From the NCBI GenBank assembly GCA_034766995.1, contig CM068316.1:22700590-22764589 (forward strand): a DNA stretch of 64,000 nt. Direction: 5' to 3'. Below the pieces are notes generated by a model. The model made no database searches and was not told the origin of the DNA. It was given only the letters and a program-made list of their open reading frames with translations. Origin of the DNA: Acanthacorydalis orientalis (lineage: Eukaryota; Arthropoda; Insecta; Megaloptera; Corydalidae). A program made the position numbers and the translations under genes. This document shows, one piece after another, positions 13,882 through 25,388 of this stretch (position 1 is its first letter; the number at the start of each line of letters is the position of its first letter).

Positions 13882-13885
<4 letters not shown>
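12749..13885 (+). mobile_element. Mariner with Hsmar1-type terminal repeats, 3' part deleted (copy I)
   Basis: The right end reads, in complement, TTAGGTTGGTGCAAAATAAT, almost the terminal repeat of human Hsmar1; the left end is a mutated form (ATCGGTGCAAAAATAACTGC). The open frame 13008-13301 holds the helix-turn-helix region (SERTAQHWFQKIRNENESL, DNNDLRTIIEAGPYKTTRE, STVFRHF). Later pieces in shifting frames give LLLRNKNDPFL, a CDGKW-like first catalytic block, LLHDNS with the second Asp and a decayed third block. After NFLLENVF the frame runs directly into the 3' TIR, so ~150 bases are missing there. It belongs to the cecropia-type mariners, a different branch from copy A. (TA)n tracts lie on both sides. 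Confidence 0.9.
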
Positions 13886-13923
<38 letters not shown>

Positions 13924-13934
13924 TATAATATATA

Positions 13935-13986
<52 letters not shown>
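13886..13986. repeat. (TA)n tract between two mariners
   Basis: TA repeat with ATTATATAATATAT interruptions; its left edge is the end of copy I and its right edge the start of copy L. Confidence 0.95.
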
Positions 13987-13988
<2 letters not shown>

Positions 13989-14804
13989 AGGGTCGTTTGG
14001 TAAATACGATAAAAAACAAACTAAACACCGTTTTTTGGAAAAATCGAATTTATTTCCCAACATAGTCCCGTTGAGGGCTGTGTATTTGGTTCAGCGAGTC
14101 TAAAAAATCCACATTGATGGTGGCGATAATGTTTTCATTCGATTGAATTTTCTTCTCACCGAGTCTAATTTTCAAATTTGAGAAGAGAAAGAAGTCTCAT
14201 GGGGCCAAGTTCGGAGAATAGGGTGGATAAGAAATTAATTTGAACTCTAATTTGTACCATTTTTCCATTGTGATGGTTAATTTGTGGAATGGTGCGTTTT
14301 CCTGGTGAAAGAGCACTTTTTTGTGCACCAATCTTTTAAGTTTTTGTTTCACGTCTTCTATTAAACGGTTGAATAATGTGGCATAATAGGCTCCTGTTAT
14401 CTTAATCCCTTCGTTAATTAGTCGATCAGGATGATTCCTTAGGAATTCAAAAAAAAATTGCTATTACCTTTCCAGCCGATGAAACGGTCTTCGTCTTTTT
14501 AAGCGTACTTTTACTAGTCGTTGTCCACTGCTTTGACTGCTGCTTCCGCTCAGGTGTGTAGTGGTGAATCCATGTTTTATCAAAGGTGACGAATCGACAC
14601 AAAAAAGCCTGATCGTTGTTTTCATTTTTTCGGCAACTGCTACAATTTTCGCTTCAAACATCTGCAGAACGTGAATAACGCGTCGTTTTTGACTGACATT
14701 TGGCCTATACTAGTTTGAAAAGTGACACTTGATAGCCGTGATATTACTAAATGAATGGTGGCGCCACATCATGGATATTTACCAAACTTATCAAACGACC
14801 CTCG
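13987..14804 (-). mobile_element. Internally deleted mariner (copy L)
   Basis: Ends GGAGGGTCGTTTGGTAAATA and, in complement, CGAGGGTCGTTTGATAAGTT form clear TIRs, each next to TA. Minus-strand translation shows TFDKTWIHHYTPERKQQSK (first catalytic Asp), FHQENAPFHK, where the second Asp is Glu, and a third block DFFLF just after a stop. The helix-turn-helix region is missing, which accounts for the ~0.82 kb length. The 14464-14661 minus frame is an off-frame reading of this remnant. Confidence 0.85.
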
Positions 14805-15717
14805 TATATACATACATACTCACGTGCACATGTACTTGCTTATACAGATACACACCTACATACATACACACGAGTTTATTTACATAAACAGTCTAGTAAT
14901 CAAAGTCATAAATTGTGTTTAAATTAATTACAAATTATATGTGATTAATTACACAGATTAAGTATAATAATTTAGTCATATAAAAATAACTCCCTTGTAA
15001 AAATGTATATAAAATCATTTTGTTTTGTAATTGAACAAAGGTTATTTATTTCAAGTATAAGGAGACTTTAATATTTTAATGCTTTTTTCGAAAAGTATGA
15101 GTTGGTTTTCAAAAAATCATATTTAAGTAGAAAGGATAAGAAAATAATATTTTTAGATGAAAAATATTTCATACAAACGTAATGTAATACAATGCTATAC
15201 TTAAAAACTAAGTTTTATTGAAGAGGTAATTGTTTCTTGTTAGATAGTTGTTTTTTTAATTTCTAAAATATTAGGTTCCTACATTTAAAATATCAGATTA
15301 CTCATAGATTTATGATGTTAACTGTGTCAAAATCTTTTTAAATTATATTTGACATATTTCAAATTCAGTCGTAGGACATGTTCTAGATAGATCAATATGA
15401 CGATGATGTAGTGGAAAGTTTGGATTTATGCTGCATAACTGAAAGATGCGTCACTATTTAGAGAACATACACATTTGATCTTTCACTTATTCTACATCTT
15501 CGGCCCAAATTGCAAACCAAATGTTTCATCAATGGTGCTATATGAGGGCAGAATCAAAGGCCATCCGGTTTCATAAAATGATAACCTGATCTAGTTAAGA
15601 TACTTGTAGTTTTGTCATTTAATTAAAATTACATTAATTATAGTATGATATTTTACTCGTCCACCATATACATTAGTTTTTACCAACTGGTAACCACTTC
15701 TTCATAAATTTGAATTG
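14805..15717. other. AT-rich DNA, nothing recognised
   Basis: Has short CA/TA-rich words at 14810-14880 and a slightly GC-richer stretch at 15370-15600 without recognisable coding content. Confidence 0.5.
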
Positions 15718-16950
15718 CGACGGTAATTTGAAATGTTTGCGGCCTAACATATAAATGGCAGTAATATTTTAAACATTTATTGTGCATTATAAAGCAATAT
15801 CTATCTTATTCATAACCTCAATGTCTATAATTAATGTGTCAAGCAGTTTATTGCAAACATCAATTTAAATAATGTTGAACATCGTGCGGTGATAAAGTTT
15901 TTTGTCAAAAAAGGTTAAACGTCAACAGAAATCTTAAATAAGTTGAGAAATGTACTGTGATAGTGCAATTTCGCATATAATCGTAAAGAAACGGGCAGCT
16001 TAATTTAAATATGGCCGTGCAAGCTTAGAAGATAACACGCTTAGTGGATGTCCGAAAACTGCAACAACAGAAGAAATAACCCACAAAGTGAACTATATTG
16101 TCTTACAAGACCGACCATTGAAAGTGTCCGAAATTCCTAAGGTGTGAGTGTCTGAGATGAAGGTCTATATCACATCCCAACTGATAAGTTAGGTATAAAA
16201 AAGCTATCGACAAGATGCTTGCTGCGTTTGGTGACAATTGATCATATACGAATTCAAGTACAAATTTCCCAAGATTGTTTGGATCGATTTTAGAGGTATA
16301 AGTTTGACTTTATCCGACAATTTGTGACTACAGATGGGACGTGGATTCACTATTACAGTCCAGAGTCAAAACAAGAATTAAACAATCAAATCAATGGAAG
16401 CATGGTAATTCTCCGCCATCAAAAAAAGCAAAATCAGTTTTATCCGCTGGAATAGTTATGGGTTCAATTTTTTGGGATGCTAAAGAGATCCCGTTAATTG
16501 ACTAAAATTCAAAGGGATGAACGATAAAGGAAGAGTATTATGCTAATCTTTTGGATTGACTCGATCAAACAATTCGTGAGAAAAGACCAGGTTTATTAAA
16601 CAAAAAAATCATTTTCCATCAGGACAATGCACCTCCCCATACAAGTGTTGTAGCTATGGCAAAACTCGTTGAATTGAAGTACGACTTGCTACTTTATTTA
16701 GACTATCCTCCAAATTTTCTCCCCTCAGATTTCCACTTGTTCCCAAAACTTGAAAATTTCCTTCGTGATAGGCGATTTTCATCAGATGAAGAACTGGTAG
16801 CAACAGTGAATCGCTATTTTGAAAGCACTGGACCATTTCTGGATAAAATGCATTGAAGTTCAGGAGGACCATATTGAAAAATAAAAGTAATTTAAAACAA
16901 CAAGTTATGTTTTTTCGTAGTTAGGTCGCGAACTTTTCAAATTGCCCTCG
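15718..16950 (+). mobile_element. Full-length degenerate mariner (copy M)
   Basis: TIRs are readable (left CGACGGTAATTTGAAATGTT, right complement CGAGGGCAATTTGAAAAGTT), with TA on the right only. From about 15890 the + strand encodes a helix-turn-helix region (FFVKKG, STEILNKLR, YGRASLEDN), then VTTDGTWIHYYSPESK with the first catalytic Asp, FHQDNAPPHTS with the second (about 16616) and LPSDFHLFPKLENFLRDRRF with the third in the open frame 16656-16856. All three catalytic residues survive, but the reading frame is broken several times. Closest in pattern to irritans/mauritiana-type mariners; the subfamily is uncertain. Confidence 0.9.
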
Positions 16951-16952
16951 TA

Positions 16953-18599
16953 CATTCAGTAATCAGGCAGTAGTTAAAATTTCATAGAGAAATTCGTCGT
17001 CTACTAGGATTTATATTTTCATAAAAATGTTATTAATGCACTTATTTCATTTTTTAAAAATTATTTGAATCTGTTGATGTAAATTTTTATTAATTTTTCT
17101 TTTAATGAATTTTTAATAATTTAAGGTTTCACTAAAAACATGTTCTGTTGTGTCATTTTATAAGAATTTGCTTAATAGTATAACTGTTGTAACTTAGCAG
17201 AAATGTAACTAATTGAAAAAAAAAATATTAAGCAGGTGTTTTCAATAAAAAAGACATGAATAATTTTAGAAAGAAAGCAAAATGATACTCAAATTTTAGA
17301 AATATGTCCTAATATTATTTTACTTCATACTTAAATACATTACATCATTTAAGTATCAAATAAAAAAATATTTGTGACTTTCGTAAAGAAATAAACCATC
17401 TGTAAAATGATCATGATTACTACCTACTTAAAAAAATAGAAACTTCTAATATTGTTAAAAAAATTAAGTTTTATCCGAAAAATGTTTATACGCTGCATAA
17501 TAATACATATATTTAAAGGAGTTCCATATGAACTCATATTTAAGAGAAGTTTTATCTTTTTGATTCATTTATATAGAAAATTAAAACAAGAAGACAAGAG
17601 CCTACTAAAAAATCAACATATATCTAAATATTGTTTAAATATGGAAGATTAAGTTAACAAAACAGTTGATTGTAACAAAATAAGACTTGTGTATTAAGAT
17701 TTGTAATAATATTAAGCTCATTCAAGCATGTGTTACTTTAACTTAATATTAAACAATTTTCGTTTATGCAACTCTCTTAAAACTTCATTACGGAAGAAAG
17801 TGTACGCTTCGAAAGCAAAGTTAAAGATATGTTGACAAGAAAAAAAGTGTTGAACAAGTAACTAAATATATTTCTCTCAGAATAAACTTAAAACTGTATA
17901 TTGGTTTTACGATGACAAATGTGAACAGTAAAAGGAAATTACCATAGTAAAGTAAATAAATATTCTATTTAAGTTAGGATATTTTTTAATTTTACTGTTT
18001 TATTTGAACTATTTTTATGCAATCATTTTATTTTACTTATTTCATATACTCTTTTTTTAACCAATTAAAAATTTTCTTTCATACATTTCATTTATTTAAT
18101 TTTCAATTTGTGATATTTTTAAGATATGTTTTTAAAGTTGTAGTATTACAATAATTTATCTAGTAAAATTGACAATAAAAAACAACTACATTAATTGTAA
18201 ATTATTTAAATAAGGTTCCTTAATCAAATGTGTAAATTTATTTATACGATTATAAGAATTAAATTGTATCAAAACAGAGTAATACTAACAAATAAATGAT
18301 ATATTTTATAAATAATATATTTCGATCAGTTATATTTGTTTAATATTTCAACACTTCACATTATTTATTGTTGATTGACAGATTTTACATAATAATTTCA
18401 TTCATTTCTATTTTAGTATATAAATATTAAAAAATTCCACTTGCATTAATGATAATCTCTATTGCACAATGATTGTAGTAGATAAATTCATATAAAATAC
18501 GTGTGCTGTGTATACATATTATTATCAGAAATAAATATTGATTAATTAAAATAGTTCCTATTTAAATTGGAATAAAATTGAAAATAATAATACTTTAAA
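16953..18599. other. AT-rich DNA, nothing recognised
   Basis: Very AT-rich. A 66-residue frame at 17452-17652 has no family resemblance and a composition expected by chance. Confidence 0.55.
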
Positions 18600-19115
18600 G
18601 CAAAAATAATAGTTGTATATATAAAAATAACTCCATCGTAAAATTTCCATAAAACATTTTTTTTTATTTTTCATGTAGATCATCTTCTCGCAACGTCGCT
18701 CCCCCTCTATCACTCTACAAATAACACCTTAAGCATTTTCATTCCCGATCATCAATGATTGGCTGATGGATATCGCGTGGTCTTTGTTCTGATTGGTTGA
18801 CATTAGTCACATATATGTAGCTCTTTCACGATGTACAATGAAACAGGGTATACTGTTTAAATATAAAACTGGTAAAATTTTTATTCAAAATATTATATAT
18901 TCACTGAAGCTTTAGAGTAAAGAAATTGTTTCATATTTTAACATTATATTTTGTTGTTAATTTTTATAAACTTCTCTAATGAAATTTTTATTAACTAAAT
19001 TTTACGCAAATTATTTGTGTGTATCATTTGTTAATTTCTGTTATTTGTTAGGGGAGAGCGAGCATTAGAGAGCAAGGGATGAAGCCTAGTGAGTAGGAGG
19101 TAAAGCTAGCTGGTA
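18600..19115 (+). repeat. Dispersed repeat family Y, copy 1
   Basis: Shares order and sequence blocks with 37660-38165: TAAAAATAACTC..GTAAAATTTCCATAAAAC at the left, TCTACAAATAACACCTTAAGCATTTTCATT in the middle, and a GC-rich module at the right end (GAGCGAGC..GTGAGTAGGAGG). The middle holds two inverted CCAAT words (GATTGGCTGATGG, GATTGGTTGAC) around GCGTGG; the same arrangement recurs in reverse at 33870-33990. Non-coding; class unknown. Confidence 0.6.
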
Positions 19116-19246
19116 TTTAAAAAAATATAATAATCGAATAAAATATAAAAACCCAAATAAAATAACCAAATAATATTTTAATGGTATTTGAATCAATTTT
19201 CAAGTCCTGTGTTTAATGACTATACTTTTAATAATAATAGTAATTA

Positions 19247-20168
19247 CGAGGTCAGACAATTAAGTAATGCGACCGATTTTTTTTATCGGCCTGTGATAAC
19301 ACTGCGAACCTGTAACTCCGTCATCGTAATAGCAGATCCCTACTCTCTCGATTGAGACCTTGACCACCCTCATACGATTATTTCTTCGCCAGCTGTTTAG
19401 TGTTTTGTAACAACGCGCGAGTAGTGCATGTCACGAATATCATCGAATGAACATCGCTCAAGATTGTCTCGAGCAGGTTGAAAGTGATCCTACTCTTCTC
19501 GGTCGAGTTATTACTGGTGATGAAAGTTGGTTCTTTCAATATGACCCCGAAACTAAACAACAAAGCCAACAGTGGCTGTCCCCTGGAGCACCAAGGCCAA
19601 AGAAGGCGAGAATGAGCAAATCCAAAGTGAAAACCATGTTGATTTGCTTCTTCGACAGCAAAGGGGTGGTTCACAAAGAGTTCGTACCACCTGGACAAAC
19701 CGTAAATCAAGTATTCTACCGCAATGTGCTCGAAAAATTACGAAAAAGGGTGCTCAGAGTGCGTCCAGAGATCGCGAAGACTTGGGTTCTGCATCACGAC
19801 AATGCTCCCTGTCACAGTGCGTTCAGTGTCTCTCAGTTTTTGGTGTCTAAAGGCATCGCAACGTTACCACAACCGCCCTATTCACCGGACATGTCACCCT
19901 GCGACTTTATCCTATTCCCCCATATGAAAAAATTCGTCAAAGGTCGACATTTTGACTCCGTTGAAGATATCCAAGAATCTGTGACGAGGGTACTCGGAGA
20001 GGTCCCACAAGAAGTGTTCCAGAATTGTTACGAAAACTGGAAAACTCGCTGGAATAAGTGTATAGATGCGGGAGGGGACTAATTTGAAGGGGATCGCAGC
20101 GATGTACCTTAATTTTTAAATATACTCGATTTTTGAATTTTGTTGCATTACTTAATTGTCTGACCTCG
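19247..20168 (+). mobile_element. Young internally deleted mariner (copy N)
   Basis: The ends CGAGGTCAGACAATTAAGTA and its complement are near-perfect TIRs, bordered by TA on both sides. At 922 bases it is ~0.35 kb shorter than an intact mariner, because the N-terminal helix-turn-helix coding part is absent. It is almost identical to the 934-base element at 42458; the main size difference is ~12 bases just upstream of the ATG. The near-identity and open frame suggest recent mobilisation, which would need a transposase supplied from elsewhere. Confidence 0.93.
19447..20082 (+). CDS. Mariner transposase, catalytic domain only (open frame)
   Basis: This 211-residue frame is the DDD catalytic core of a mariner transposase, the enzyme that cuts and pastes element DNA at TA sites. 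The first Asp is in ITGDESWFFQYDPETK (about residue 25), the second in LHHDNAPCHSAF (about 118) and the third in SPDMSPCDF (about 153), giving the DD34D spacing. The start falls at MNIAQDCLEQ, normally the linker after the DNA-binding domain, so the product could not recognise TIRs on its own. Compared with the copy at 42670 there are 8 residue differences by eye, and a TAA here removes the last 10 residues (YFEGD...). Two overlapping + frames and one antisense frame are shadows. Confidence 0.88.
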   Translation: MNIAQDCLEQVESDPTLLGRVITGDESWFFQYDPETKQQSQQWLSPGAPRPKKARMSKSKVKTMLICFFDSKGVVHKEFVPPGQTVNQVFYRNVLEKLRKRVLRVRPEIAKTWVLHHDNAPCHSAFSVSQFLVSKGIATLPQPPYSPDMSPCDFILFPHMKKFVKGRHFDSVEDIQESVTRVLGEVPQEVFQNCYENWKTRWNKCIDAGGD

Positions 20169-20170
20169 TA

Positions 20171-20940
20171 TAACCACTTTTGACTATTTTACAATTCAAC
20201 AAGAGCAAACCAGATGTACGTGTAAAAATATAAATGTAAACAATAAGAACTTAACTAGCAATAAGAGTTTCTAATTTAATCCCTATAAAAGATATAACAG
20301 TTACTTTGAAATTATTGCTACAATTTTATTATTATATTAAATGTACAATTGTTAATATATTTAAGATACCTTTATTTCACTCAATCTTTGTAATTATTGA
20401 CAAATATATTGTTATAATTACTTACAAAATAAAAAAAATCGTATCCATGACGTTAATACAAGTCATTACAAATTTATCTCTACATTTTAATTTAAAATGC
20501 CAATTTTTATAATTTTTCCATTTTTTTATTGAAAATAAACGTTTCTACATTTAATGAGATTAAATTAAGATAAAATTGATATTTTTTTAAATAACAATAA
20601 AAATTCTATAAAATTATAAGGATATAGTTGTAAACATATTAAGTAATTAATATTTTAACTTTTTCGGATAACACTATATTAGTTCAATAAATAAAATTCA
20701 TTTTACTATGCATTCAGGTTTTATCAGAGATAGAGTTAAAAACAGACTAAACAAATAAATGTTTGTTAATAATATTACCTGCAATCATTGTTTATGGACA
20801 AAAACTTTTGTATATTCTATTAAGTACTCCTACTATATAGGATCTAATATTTTCTAAAAAGATCAATACAGCCAGTAAAGATATATTCATTGAAAATATT
20901 ATCAATTTATGTAAAAACGTTTATAAATTGATGTGAAATG
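20171..20940. other. AT-rich DNA, nothing recognised
   Basis: A 68-residue frame at 20306-20512 is Ile/Phe/Lys-rich and unsupported. Confidence 0.55.
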
Positions 20941-20942
20941 TA

Positions 20943-21401
20943 CACTCAAACCTGTTTTTGTGCGGTGTTTTTTTGTGCGATTTTTTTTTGTGCACTTGTT
21001 TTTATGCGATTTTTTTTTGTGCGGTAAATGAAAATTTCAATAAATTTATTATTTTTGTTGAATTTTAGCAAAATAACGCAGTGTAATTTGAATGTTAGTT
21101 TCTAAGTAAATTGCGGTACGGTTCAAGTGAGGTATAAGGGCGCGCATATCTGTCCTGTACCGCAATGGGATAATAAAGTTCTCTGCTGCACAGATGAACT
21201 GCTAGTTATTTCGTAAGATTTTAAGTTATTTTAAACGTGAGACTTTTTTTCTGCGGTCCCTATTCACCGCATAAAAAAATTATTTTTTAATTGTGTTCCG
21301 AAAACTATATTTTATAGCTACTCGTGAAGTTTTGTGCGATTTTTTTTTATGCGTTTTCTTTTATGCGGTCCCTATCTACCGCACAAAAACAGGTTTGAGT
21401 G
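20943..21401. mobile_element. MITE with perfect 24-base terminal inverted repeats and TA duplication
   Basis: Begins CACTCAAACCTGTTTTTGTG(CGGT) and ends in its exact complement, with TA on both sides, over 459 bases. Subterminal sequence is made of degenerate TTTTTTGTGCG units on both sides. The centre is GC-richer and has no transposase motif. The TA duplication and TIR style fit a Tc1/mariner/pogo-superfamily non-autonomous element. No autonomous partner is visible in the window. Confidence 0.88.
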
Positions 21402-21403
21402 TA

Positions 21404-21919
21404 ATAGATTAAAATAAGGTCAACAAAATTAAAATTGAAATATATTTAAGTTAAAAAATGAATATGAAAATATATCAAGTATTTAGCAATTAAACTATTA
21501 ACTGCAACTGAATACGTAATTGAATGTCTGGCGATATAATAGTTCAACAAACCTAAACACCTGACATGACTAACTCACTCAAATACGGTCATGGTAAGTT
21601 TAAAAAGATAGAACGATTGATACAATATAAAAATGTAACGTTCATTATATTAAGTTTCATCACAACGGTTTAAAATAATCGGATTATATTTTATAAATGA
21701 ATTAAATAGTATTGATTTTACAAATTTCGATCATTTTTAGCAATATTATCCAAATAATGTATATTATAACGTTTTAAACGATTTATGTTCGGATTTTCAA
21801 TTCATTTTTATTAAGTGATATTCATTAAAAATACAGTCTAAATAATACAGATAATTTAGTTAAGTTTAAATTAATTTAACTTTAAATTTAAAATTTCTTA
21901 TTGAACTTATTTTATTCTA
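21404..21919. other. AT-rich DNA, nothing recognised
   Basis: No coding or repeat structure recognised. Confidence 0.55.
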
Positions 21920-21937
21920 CACACACACATATATTTG

Positions 21938-21971
<34 letters not shown>
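21920..21971. repeat. (AC)n(TA)n microsatellite
   Basis: Short CA repeat then TA repeat, ending exactly at the TIR of the next element. Confidence 0.95.
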
Positions 21972-22375
21972 GGTGATTCAATTTAGGCTTCCATATGAAA
22001 CTATAGAAAAAAATCGCAAAAATGTTTTGCTAACTATAGCTATTTTTTGTATGAGCTCAAAACGGGTGGTAAAGCAGCAGAACCTGCTCGTAAACTAAAC
22101 GATGCTTTTGGAGTGGGTACTGTAAAGGAAGGTACAGTGCAATGGTAATTCCAAAAATGTTGTGCTAAGGACGAGAGCTTTGAAATGAAGATGATCGCGA
22201 GCGTCCTACAGTTCACAAGGACCAACTGAAGGCGTTATAGTTGAATCAGAACCACGGACAACAATTTGAGAGCTTGCACAAAAGTTAGGCGTTACTTATT
22301 TTGTATCACTTAAAACAGCTAGAAAAACAAAGAGAAAAAAATGTATAAACCGCAATTATTTTTCTACCAACCTAT
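21972..22375 (+). mobile_element. Small chimeric transposon (copy B)
   Basis: The left end (GGTGATTCAATTTAGGCTTC) is the terminal repeat type seen at 24532 and 44385. From about 22036 the sequence switches to a cecropia-type mariner: helix-turn-helix coding part (ELKTGGKAAEPARKLNDAFG-like, in a broken frame), then directly the 3' terminal repeat (CAATTATTTTTCTACCAACC). The catalytic part is missing with the same internal junction as copies C, D and E. The two ends therefore belong to different transposon families. Confidence 0.7.
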
Positions 22376-22653
22376 TATATTTATAATGTACATACTCTGA
22401 TTAATTTAAATTCATTAGTCATTTTCAATTAAATCATTGATTTTATTTATTGTTGACATATAGATTTTTGTTTATATTTTTTTTATTCTTGAAGATTGTG
22501 TAATTTGTTATTATATGTATTTAGGAATTGATATACAAAAGTTTTTGTTTCAACAATCCAAATTTATATTCTGATGTTTTATTAATAATATCAATTCACT
22601 TATAATTATTTTCTAGTACACTGTTTTTTCTTATTTTAAGATGTAATATATTC

Positions 22654-22655
<2 letters not shown>
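22376..22655. other. AT-rich DNA, nothing recognised
   Basis: Featureless sequence between the chimeric element and a TA tract. Confidence 0.5.

Positions 22656-22747
<92 letters not shown>
22656..22747. repeat. (TA)n microsatellite
   Basis: About 90 bases of uninterrupted TA repeat, among the longest pure tracts in the window. Confidence 0.97.
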
Positions 22748-22750
<3 letters not shown>

Positions 22751-23932
22751 CAGGTATCACATAATTAATTTAAACACAAAGAATCATTTTTACACAAATC
22801 GCATATTTTTTTTTCAAAAAATTATTATCGATATTTTGATAAACTCCAAATAAAAAATTAAGATATTTTTTTGTATTTTGTTTGTTAGTTCAGTGAGATA
22901 CAAGATATTTGTCAATGTTTTTTTTTCATTTTAAATATTTTAATAACAATAGATTCCAAAGATTAATTAAAAAAATTTCTACTACTCTATTGCACATAGA
23001 TAATTATTAGTACTTAGAATCAAATTGTGTTGTTCTTATTTTATAACTACATATGATTTTATATCGAGACATTCTTTTTTACTCGATAGTATTTTCTTAG
23101 AAAAATTAATAATATTTATAATAGGATCTTTTTATTCCATTATATACAAGCTTATACCATACAAGCGTACAAATTAAATTAATTTCCATATTTTGTTTTG
23201 ATTCCTTGAAATGTGACAGCGGAAAAATCGAAAAATATATATTATAAAGTACCGATGTAAAAACGTTTCACTATAATTATTTTTCTCCGATGAAAGACAG
23301 GAAAGTTCTTTACATTAAAAATGGCATAAAAAATGTTTTGAAAATGAACTATAATATTATTTCTTACTGCTCTCTGTGAAAAAATTCTGTATATCTTTGA
23401 ACATGTTATATTATTAAACTATATCACTTATTTAATAAATATTTCCTTTTAAACTAATTACCCTAAATTATTTTTTATAAATAAAATAATTGTTGAATTT
23501 TTTGTTAACAGTGAAGGCCACATTTACAAAGTAAGATATTGGATTCTTATTTTATTTGAAGTAGATGAAAATAAGAGGAAAATTTAATAAAAAAGTGCGA
23601 ATAACATTTTAATATCTAATTCTGATCCATGAAACATAGGTGAAATGTTTCAATTCACTTTATTTTTTAAGAATTATAGTTAAGATTACTATCTTATAAT
23701 CGTATTTAATAAAATTTTATTTCAACTAAAACATTTAAAACAAAATGTTTTAATGTAGACAGCTTTATACTTACAAATATAATTATTTCTGTTGAGAACT
23801 GCTCGTTTAATATGACATATTTTTTTTTAAATATGCCTACTACTTGTTCATGCAAATTGACGTACATTAATTAATTCCTTTACTATAATTTCTTTTTCTT
23901 TTTCTTATTTCTAATATCTTGTCCTTATTTCT
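22748..23932. other. AT-rich DNA, nothing recognised
   Basis: No frame, TIR or recognisable remnant. Confidence 0.55.
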
Positions 23933-23933
23933 C

Positions 23934-23994
<61 letters not shown>

Positions 23995-24001
23995 CATATA
24001 T

Positions 24002-24042
<41 letters not shown>
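23933..24042. repeat. (TA)n microsatellite
   Basis: Two long TA runs separated by GTATATACATATATTGA. Confidence 0.97.
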
Positions 24043-24043
<1 letters not shown>

Positions 24044-24215
24044 ATAAATATAGAGAAATATATTCTGAAAGATATAAGATATCTATGCACTTATATTACA
24101 CATCTCTTTTGTTACTAAGTCAATCACATGTATTAATTATGTATTTATTCACATACTAAATGTTAATTAGGAATATGTCTCAGGTAAGAGATTTATATTT
24201 TTAATAAAACTGGTA

Positions 24216-24218
<3 letters not shown>

Positions 24219-24281
<63 letters not shown>

Positions 24282-24283
24282 TA
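24219..24283. repeat. (TA)n microsatellite
   Basis: TA run with one terminal CATA. Confidence 0.97.
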
Positions 24284-24361
24284 ACTGTCTTTTCTATATG
24301 AATCACTAATTATTTATTACTTTTATCTCAATAAATAATCATATAATTTGTCGGCGCAAAG

Positions 24362-24364
<3 letters not shown>

Positions 24365-24400
<36 letters not shown>

Positions 24401-24408
24401 ATATATAT

Positions 24409-24490
<82 letters not shown>
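24365..24490. repeat. (TA)n microsatellite with GTATGTA/TACATAC arms
   Basis: The TATGTATGTA and TACATACATA interruptions form a palindrome around a TA core, so the tract could extrude as a cruciform. Confidence 0.95.
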
Positions 24491-24491
<1 letters not shown>

Positions 24492-24531
24492 GTTCATACA
24501 TGTGTGTGTACACGTATGTATATGTATGTAA

Positions 24532-25388
24532 AGGGTGACTCAAGGTGAGTTTCCATATGATAGTGGTGAATATTGTTCAAGCATCAAAGTATTTATCAAC
24601 ATCAAAGTGGTTTTTGTAGAATAGAAATGTCTACAAAATTAGTCATGGGGCAATAGACAATGGAATAATGCATTAAAATTATAGTAGCCTGTTATGAAAA
24701 TGTGCATTTGAGAAAAAGTGCAGAACGCGCTTTACGTGAATATTTTGGTATACAAAATCGACCTTCTAAGCACACAATTTGGAATTGAATCAAGAAATTC
24801 GAATAAACTGGATCAGTAGCAAACATAAAAATATCTCAGCATCCTCGTGCAGGTTGCTTGGACGAGAATATTGCCATGGTTCGTGAAAGTGTGGTCGAAG
24901 TCGGACACATCGATACGTCGTCGATCGCAACAATTGGATCTTTCACATTCTACTACGCAGAACATTTGACAAAAGATAGGCATTTGCACGCTTATAAAAC
25001 CCAAATAACACAAGATTTAAAACATAAAGTCTAACAACACGTTGTGAGTTTGCCTAATGGATGTGTGAACAAGGAAAGGATTTTTCAAATAAAATCGTCT
25101 TTAGTAATGAGGCGTATTTTCACCTCAATGGATTCGTAAACAAGAAAAATTGCCGTATTTGAGAATTGGAAAATCTAACAGAGATTGACGAGAAGCAAAT
25201 GCATACTCAAAAAGTGACGGTTTGCTGTGAATTGTGATTTGAAGTTGTAATTGGCCCGTATTTTTTTGAAGATGCTGAGGAAAACGATGTTACAGATAAT
25301 GTCATTCGCTATTGGAGCATGTTAACAAACTTTTTGTGGGACCAATTGGAAAATATAGACATCGAGCATCTTTCGTTTCAACAAGATA
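24532..25388 (+). mobile_element. Tc1/mariner-superfamily transposase pseudogene forming the 5' part of a chimera (copy C, left part)
   Basis: Starts with a GGGTGACTCAAGGTGAGTTT terminal repeat next to TA. The + strand encodes a degraded transposase: KSAERALREYFG and RPSKHTIWN at the N-terminus, RESVVEVGHIDTSS in the second helix-turn-helix, DRHLHAYKTQITQDLK in the linker, then in shifted frames IFSNEAYFHLNGFVNKKN and a WFQQDSATN-like block near 25375. This pattern is the arthropod Tc1/mariner family with the VNKQN motif. Sequence stops just after the second catalytic block and is replaced by mariner sequence. Several stops interrupt it. Confidence 0.8.

Noticed and set aside
19378..19710. 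110-residue minus-strand frame
   Set aside because: It lies antisense to the mariner catalytic frame and recurs at 42589-42933 only because the two mariners are near-identical.
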